This document shows, one piece after another, positions 24,001-33,000 of a DNA stretch of 64,000 nucleotides; within the stretch, counting starts at the first letter, position 1, and each line of letters starts with the position of its first letter. This DNA comes from Undaria pinnatifida (lineage: Eukaryota > Sar > Phaeophyceae > Laminariales > Alariaceae): contig JABAKD010000014.1 in assembly GCA_012845835.1 (NCBI GenBank), forward strand, positions 1 through 64,000, read 5' to 3'. The notes beneath the pieces were generated by a model. That model had not been told where the DNA came from and did not search any database. It saw only the letters and a list, made by a program, of their open reading frames with translations. The translations under genes were made by a program, and so were the position numbers.

Positions 24001-27000
24001 TACTGTACCTGAGGTAGCTTATTTCCGCGGGCGTCCTCCAATTGTTTAGAGCACTTCAGGCAGTGAAGTTCATCGCAACAAATAATGTGTGATGTCCTGA
24101 CAATCGCATGATACAGTATTACACGTAAACTCAAACTTTGTGTTGAAGTTGAAGTTGTGTTGGCCTTTCGGCTAGCCATGGTGGACGCATCTCAGTAATT
24201 ATTGCAGATTTTACGCTCCCTCTCCATTGAACCATACACGACGGCACTTGAAGAGTAAGGGTGTCCCAGGGAAAACACGAGAGGGTGGTACACGATCCAC
24301 GACAACATGTTTTACCGACAGAATCATTGCCGCAGTATTCTTGTTTTGTCATTTTCAACGTTTCTTGACAGCGGATTAAGTCCTTACGCCAGCCAACGCG
24401 TAAGACTGGCAGATTGATGCATTGGGATCTTCGGTCGGGCAACGCGTCAGCGCAACGCGTGGTCCATGTCGCATTTAAACACTCGTACATCACACTTTCG
24501 ACAACCGACACCAAAACCCTCAACATTATTGGAGATCGTCCATAGACGTCCCGGGGGTGGCGTGCGCGGTTCACCACAACTCACAAGCGTGTCATCGGCA
24601 GACTCGTCGTTGACCGTGGCCGACGCCGTAACGCTGACGCGCTCGGACGCGGAAATGCCGGTGACGGGCACGTCGTCGACTTCCACGTAGATCTCGACCT
24701 GCGACAAAAGAACAAACAACGACAACGATTGCAGTTCGCGGTCTTAATGGACGCGTCAATGCGTTGCCTTCACGTTATACCGCTGTCCCTGCCCAACAAC
24801 ATCAGTAGTCGCTAGTGTCCGTGCTGATTCTTCGTCCTTGGAAGATGTTAACCGAAAAGCGACCAACAAGGTGCATAGATAGCTCTAGGAGCTAGGGTAC
24901 AGGGGTCATATCTGAGGTACCAGGTATCACTTTGTGGTGAAGACATACGCTACAAGGTAGATGTGCAAAATATATTTATTAGTATATATATATTTTTTAT
25001 AATATATACTTCGAAGTATATACTTTGCTGAGACCCCTCGCTCCAAGGTGACCTACAAAAGTACTCAACACCTGACGTCAAGAAATTGAAAGTGCTGTTC
25101 GTTACGAATAGTCCCATGCATGGCCTAGGCGTGCACAAACATCACATAATTCATCGCAAAAGCAGAATGCCATTCTGACGATCAAGTGCTAGCTACGGAG
25201 CGCCGCCACTTCAAAATAGTCTGGCCAAACTATATTTTACCTCTGCCGCAGCTTCCGTCACAGTCTGAGGTCGGAGGCACTGTCACGAGTTACTTCCTAC
25301 CAACTTTCGCGTTGCATGCACCAACCCTCCAAGTGTTTAATAGGCTGCACCGGCAAGCCGTTTATTGAAGCCCGCGTTCCAGTGGGGTTCCGAAAACGCG
25401 TGCGCCGATAGAGGTGCATCATCACCATCATCACCATCATCACCACCGTTTTTCTGAAGGTTTTCTCTTTCTGAGGAGCTGTGTGCTGTTTAATGAGTGC
25501 CTCATCCGCATTAAAAAAAAACAGCACTTTTTTGCAAACAACAGTAAGGGCAGCCCGGTGAACAAAGCTATGGCCTAGGTATCCCTAAACAAGCTTAATA
25601 CTGATATACGTCCCAATCATTGTCAATTAGGGCGCCCGTCTTTCAGGGAAAAAATTGCCGAAACAGTTACAACTCTATCGTAGCATACGCTTGAGTTAGT
25701 TGCGCGAGCAGACAAACGTCGGTTGAGAAATTGGGAGTAGGTTTATCGATAACAGTAGTAACGGATATACGTCCAGTTAATAGAGGTTTCTCGCATGCGA
25801 TCACATGGCCCTTTTCATCTTCGACGCAAGTCTCCGTGTTCCACACAAGAGCAGCAACAGGCTCGAGCTACGCCACTGCTCTATAACACAGGAGTGGTAG
25901 ATGCGCCTCCAGTCATAGTGTAAAATCACGGTACTGCTGCACGCGAGCAAGGGGGCGTGGCATGCAAGTAGCTGCGTAGATGGACTCAAAGCAGTGGGTG
26001 TGAGTGCAGCGCATTCTATGCTGCGCCAATTAGGTGAGTTCGTGAGTGTGTCGATGCAACGCGTGTTACGACAGAGGAAGAATGTTTAGTCTAGACTGAA
26101 ACGTTTTCTGAATGGCGGGGCTCTTAACCTATTACTACTGTTTTAATACTGTTTTTAAAAAATCGTCGGAATGGCACTATCTTTCAACATTGTTCTTTGT
26201 ATGTCCAGGGCATGGGATTGCTCATCGGGCAGCACTTTTCTTGCATTCATCAAGAATCAGTTTTAGGAAAACGTATAGACCTCCTCAAGAAACAGCCTAA
26301 GAAAAAGGGCAGATGCGCCCTCTTCGTAGCATGCGTCATGCAACGCCTTCAAAAAAGTATATTCGTATATGCCTGCTGTCGTACCTCTTCGCGCTTGGAA
26401 CAACGAACCACGCAAACCAGAATGCCATTAGTACTGCCAGCCGCGTAACGCTTGGCGGACTTCTACAACCTTCAATAGTCGCACATCATGCAACACAACA
26501 ATAACGTGCATTAGAGTATCACTCGGACAAGACCGAACTCACTTCTGTGATTGCCATGTAGCTGCCCTCGTCCATGACCGCCACCAGCTCCATCTCATCG
26601 GCGGTGTACCCGGATATACCCTGAATCTCTTGCAGCCCTGTCTCGCCTGTGACTCCCGTCCATGACTCAACGACGATATCATTTTCCACCACCACCTGTA
26701 GGGTGGTTTCACTGCCTTCCGCGAACGCTGCACCAAACAAAGATGTTGAGCGGGGGCGGGGCAGGGGTTCGAGAGGGGGGGTGGTAAAGTGGCATTCTCA
26801 ACGTAAATCGCCAAGGCCGTCATCGGCATCTGGCTAGTATAACCAGAGTTCAGGCTCTAGTTATTGCTGTTGCTGTTCTCACATTAACTCGCATAATCAA
26901 GTCCGTGGTCACAGGACAGGTTCTGAAGACAGTCACTCTGGAGCTGAGGAACACGCCAGGGAAAAAAAAGAAAAACACAGGTGGTACACGCATATATCAC

Positions 27001-30000
27001 AGCTGACGCAATTCATGCCTCCACCAGAAACATGCTGTAAAAAACGTGAAAGTCGGGAGTCAGCCTACGATGTGCTAGGTCCATACTGGTGCACAGGTCT
27101 CACTACTCGCGCCTGGAAAAACCGATTATACCGTGCCACCCAAGAAAGACTACCACGTATATCTTGCACAAACGTAGTACCTATTACTACGCACACGCAC
27201 GACAGACACAATCCAATTGGAAAAAAGGAACAAAGCAAAAACAAGAAGATAAAGGAAGGAAAAGACAAGGAAGCGAAAAACGGAAACGGAAAAGAAAGGA
27301 AAGAAAATACAAGAAAAGAAAGTACTGGAGCATATAGTATCTAGTAACGACTGTAGACATATGGTTCGGCGTTCCCGGCGGATTGGGAGGCGAATCTCGT
27401 CCATAATCACACCTCTCCAACGTCGTGAGTTCAAGTCTCATCGAGTGCATACTCGTGCTAGCAGGGACGATTGGAAAGCGCTGGCGTGAGTTAATATTAT
27501 CGAAACTTCTACTAAAATAGACGAGCGTAAAAAGCTGGAAAGTTGGTGTACTGAACCCTATATGCGCGGTAAAATTGAAGGTACGAATGTTCCTTGACTG
27601 AGAAGGACAGATCTTTGACAACGAACAACGGCTAGTCCTAGTCGAGAAGGTGGCTGATGGCATAAAACGTCTTACGGACTGAGCTGTAGGTTAAAAATGG
27701 TGGTAAAAAAATGAAAGTAAAGGTCAGTCAAGTCGATTGTGTACTTCTTGTGCTCTTCCTAGAGGCGGTTAGTGTGAGGAAGAACTGATATATATATGAC
27801 AGTCGGAAATCGGCTTGCAAGTCTTTGCCTCGCGCGCTTTCCGCGAGCAACGCGTGCTTCGCGCGCGACGAACCCTCGTCCAAGCGGCTTCGTGGCGTTG
27901 GTCGTAGCCGACAGCCGCCAAAGCTACGTCCGTGGCGTTGCACTCAGCCGATAGCCGCCAAAGCTGCCCGTTTTTGGCGAAAATAATCGATGCCCCGCGC
28001 TGCTGCAATCGTGTGATACGCGCTGGGCTGGTAAGCGGAGCTAGGAACGCGCCACGCGGACTTGCGGCCAGAAGCAACTTCAGTGATAGCCAAGCCAGCG
28101 TTGGTATCGTTGTATGATACTGCTGTGTGGTACGTGGTATGGGTGTGTGGGCGTGTGGGTGTATGTTTTGTTGTGGAACTAGCGATGCGATGTATTCAAA
28201 AACACGCGTAAAGACTTTTTTACTTTGTTTTTCGACTGGCAAATTCGGTGGAAAAGGTCAATTTTTTCGACGGGATCCGCGTTTTCGACTGGATCTGTCA
28301 GTCGGAAAACTCGGTGGGAAAACGTTGAGTCGAAAAAAGTCTTCGAAAGATCTCTTTTCTGGTGTGAGACAGCCCGATTTGGGCTTCATTCAGTCGAAAA
28401 AGGCCGTTTTCGACTGACAACGTTTGACAACTTCGATCGTGTATTGTAAGAATTAGCCTCAACCCCCAATCATCGGAACTATTTTCTTGAAAATGTAGCT
28501 ATTGGGGTTTGTGGGCATTTCGAGGGTAGAGTGATTCTACGATTACCCCCCCCCCAAACCAGTGATTTTCTTCAACGAACGTTTCATGGCTGCTCGACAC
28601 AAAAAAGAATACAATTAAAGACAAAGTATCCATATAATTTCTTGTGTGCAAAGGCCTAACGATCGACGACGTCGGGGAGGGTGTCGAGGGACACCGTATT
28701 TCAGAAGATACGACCGGGAGCTGGTTTTGAAACCGGCGATTTTGTTAAAGAGAAGCTGGGGGGGGGGCTACCGTAGAACGACTCGGTAATAATGGGATGT
28801 ATTCACCTGGTACATCGGTTTAATTTTCATCTAAATCAGTCTTTGGGGTAAGAAGTTAAGAAGTTAAGAAGTTAAAAAGGCGTTATCGCGGAAGGCGCCT
28901 CACGAAATATTGGTTCACTGACTACCGTAGGATTATAAATGGTTATGGTACTATATTGGCATACTATAATTATAATATAGCGTGCCAATACGCGCGTCAA
29001 TATTAACGGTAGCACGCTTTCGCAAAAATATACTTGTGAGCTACGGGGACGGCGTTCCTGAATTACACGCAATAAATAAAACAAGCCACCCACACCATCG
29101 TTGTCTTTCACAATACATTTTTCGCTGTATTATATTTCAATAAGACAGTTTATAACACATACCTTCCGACTTTAAACTCAGGCCGTGGTATTGTATTGTA
29201 TGCCATGGTATGCTATTGTATGGTATTGTTGATCGGGTTGTGCTTCTTTTCTGTTATCACAATAATATCAGTAGATGAGCAGGTATAGAGCTCCTCTAGT
29301 GACCATGTGTGGTCACTAGGCAAGAAGGCTAGGAAGAACATGGTGTTGCCCCTACCCCTCCTCTCTCGAAGTAAGCATCTGCCAGCGGAGGGTACTCGTT
29401 TGTAGTCGGCTCTAGTCGTCTGCAATCGTCTGTTGTCGTCTCTACTTGGCTCTACTCGGCTGTACTCCCTACTCCCCTGCCAGCAGGAATAGGGACCACC
29501 CGTGGAAAAACACCGCTACTGCGTTGGGGTACCCGATTCGGGGGCGCCCATGATATGCCAGGTAAGAAAACACACTTGGGAGCGGAAAATTCGGATTTTC
29601 CCACCTTGTGGAGCGCCTGTACTAAATCGCTTATGATTGTGGGACGCCTATACTGAAACATGCATGGCGGATACCAAACCTGCGTTAATGGCGGAAAGAA
29701 TGTCCGCAATAAGAGATTTCAGACTTGATGGGCGGTAAAATCGTTTTGTAACCCCTTTGGGCCACCTAAACTAGGTCGTGTACGACTGTGACGCCTACAC
29801 TAAAACTTGCACGACGGACACCAAATCTGAGATAATAGCGACTAGGGGATGGGGGCGGTACCACTGGCCTGTTCCGAGGGGATCTTAAGCCGCGCGCGTA
29901 CCCCACGGTACTCGGTACTCCTACTGTACGATCACGGTGAAATCTCACATGTGTTCAGCGTTTGCCCCTAGTCGGCTTGACTCTTCGCATCTGTCGCTCA

Positions 30001-33000
30001 ACTATCCGCAAGCCGCGTACACTTTTGTTAGTCGCTCTCCCAGAGCACGACATGGGACGTGATCATTAGACTAGTAAGGCGGTTAATTGGTAAAATGCCG
30101 TTGCGCCCACACCTGCCGGAGCATTGCGGGACTGCCTCTTGACGGGTTCGCCAGCAATACCGGTGGGTCAAAGGAACTTTCTCTTGTCCCTCTGCCCTAA
30201 CCGTGACATAGTGTCGGCATTGTACACCAGGTAAGCTATATGGTCAAGGCGGACGAAGAATGGCGGTCCTTCTTCAAAGGCCCGGTTGGCTTCCGAAGGC
30301 ATCTTGACGAACGGGCTCCTCTAATGATCGTTGTTATATCTACTAAGAACGCTATTAAGGCTTTTCGTTCGAACGTGTGCAGCGTGACCTTCAACGTAGG
30401 CAACTCCCAAGCGTTACAAGGCAGAACAAGAAAATCAAGGAGACATTCTACGCAAGAGGTGCACCATATATATTCCGAGTCTCTTCACTAGCTCTACATC
30501 TCGCCCAAACGTTTATTGGGGAGGAGATAAACAGTGAATGGAAGAAGATCGGGACATGATTAAAATGCTATTTGTTGGCCTGAGGGAGAACGTCAACCAG
30601 ATCAACCCAACTCAAATAACGCATGGACTAGGTATACAATCAAATATATTCCCAAAAACAGGATCCTGTACTGATCATTTTGGGCAAAGCAGCTCCACCC
30701 CATCTTTCAGAAAGCCTTTCATCAACAAAAAGTGTCACCGCGATATTTTCGCACTTAATTTATCAGGGATCATCACTCAACCCAAAGAAAACTAGTTTCG
30801 ACGCGGGCAACGGGTAGTGGTTCATCTAGTATTTCTGAGGCTCCGCGCCTAAAGGGGCTCTATCATATACCATGCATCATACATCGTACATCATGCATAA
30901 TACCCCATGCACCATACATCATGCATAGTACTTCGTTCATCATACAGCACATATTATACATCATACACCATACGTCATACATCATACATCATACAGCCTC
31001 ATACACATCATACATCACACACCAAACATCATATATAATACATCATATACCATAATATACCTTTTACCCCTAAAGCCAAAGCCGAAACGTTTGGGGGGAA
31101 TGCGAGTGCACGAGTGCAACGTCACAAAAATTACCATGGCCTACGTAGTATATAGGCATACAACGAGCAAGAGTGGGCAAGCCATTGTAGAAGAACGGCA
31201 TTTCGACCATATTCTCTAGCGTTAAGGAGTCCCGCAATTCACGAAACAAAATAACAGTTTATCTAAGAAGTGCTTTCCAAAGAGTCTTCTCTAACGAAGC
31301 GAGTTCCAGGTACATCACGACGAAAAAAAGTACACTCCAACGCTGTGAGATCGAAGGTGTCGTCGAAACTCGTCTTTGCAAGCTGTGGCTAATACTCCGA
31401 TCGCACGTATTACTCGGTGTGTGTGTCCTCATTAAGGATATAGGCCGGCGACTCCCCTTGCAACTACAGTGTAGCTATCAGGGTCAACAGGGTGATGTTA
31501 GTCAGTCTGTGCGAGGAAACTATAAAACCCGTTTTTGAGAGGGACAACACTGACTGCTGCTGTGGAATGCACCCGTTTATCATGTCTATTATTATGTCTA
31601 TTTTTTTTGTAGCATGTAGTAGTCGTACCACCGGTGAGGGGAGGGGGGCGGGTACAGGGGGGATAGGTCGCATAAATAAATAGGAGCTTACTGCAGGCGT
31701 AATGCTAGTAGGTGATATTATAATGGATGCTGGAGAAAGGCCATTACCACTCCCCTTCTTCTGTTATCGGACGCACCGACAAACAGCGACGAGAGGACCT
31801 GCTGGGTTCCTCCGCTGTACGGCTCCTCATTCAACCTGTAGTTCACCGTGCATTCGCTAGAGTCTTGCTGGGTGCACCCGTAACTCGACCCGGCGCTCAG
31901 AGATCCATCCTGCAAAACGTGAAGGTTTCGATACAAAAGGCGTGTTTGATAGGTGTCAGTGCACGATATCCCACAAAACCTGCATGAGCGCCAGTGAAGG
32001 GTGTCCACAGGCCGGGAAAATATCATCCTGCAGCATGTAATGGTTTGAGAAAAACTTCGTGTTTTAATGGGCCCGCCCCAAAGAGATTGGGCCTCTCCTT
32101 TACAACACTGGCGAAAAATCGTTCTCCATTAATAGCCCGTTTCTAAGTCATATAATGATTTCCTAGTCCAACTCCAAGTGTTTTGTCTCCATATCGATGT
32201 TGCGGTTAATAAACTGGTCGTTGTTCCCTGGTGCATATAACTACAGGATAAGGCACGGACTTGGGTAGGTGGTGTGGTCCTGGCGCGTGAAACGCTGCAC
32301 GGCGCGACGTACCGCGAGTCGGCAGTGCGCGATCTATATCCTGCATAACCTATGGCCGCGTGCGTGTATGTATCATTCAGGTGTCTGACGTCACGTCCCA
32401 CGAACGATATGTTTCGATGGGATTCCAGGACGTCTCGTAGCACGATTCGTTCCCATCGTTTATTCACATATGTTGGATTCTGGTCATTAACTAGTGGTTC
32501 GGCGTCTCTTGCGCGCCGAACACGCACCAACCCCCGCAGGGCCCCCCGGGAGGGCCCACGGCGGCCCCCCAGAGGGCTACCAGAGACAAAAAACAATGTG
32601 ATATATGCAAGACTTTCTCATCAAAACAAAGTAACGAAAAATTCGCCTACTACTGCGATTTCGAAAAATAGACCCGCGAAAAACAATAATATGCCTGCGG
32701 CGATATATGTTGCGACTCGAAAATCGCGAGTTGCGCTGCTTTCAACCAGCCTCGCGGCGACTGTAGAGCAAAACGGTTGTGCTGACCCAAATGTTGCGCC
32801 CGCGTAACAGTGCAACTGCTAAGTAATGAGCTGGTTGGATTCCCGCCATGAGCCTCGGATTTCCCACCGGATCGTCCCCATATATGGCATGGTGTGCACG
32901 CATTTCCCACGGGATAGCAACATCATACTAAGCGAAAGGGTTTCCATAGGCTTCCGTGGGATTGATTCACGAAAATCAACCGCGAGTAATGCGTGTAGCT

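Noticed and set aside
27769-28242. 157-codon minus-strand ORF
   Set aside because: Built partly on a duplicated GC-rich word (GCTTTGGCGGCT.TCGGCT); no domain and no splice or homology support.
30860-31065. Possible CRISPR-like array
   Set aside because: Short 7- to 9-bp units without spacers; a simple satellite in a eukaryotic genome.
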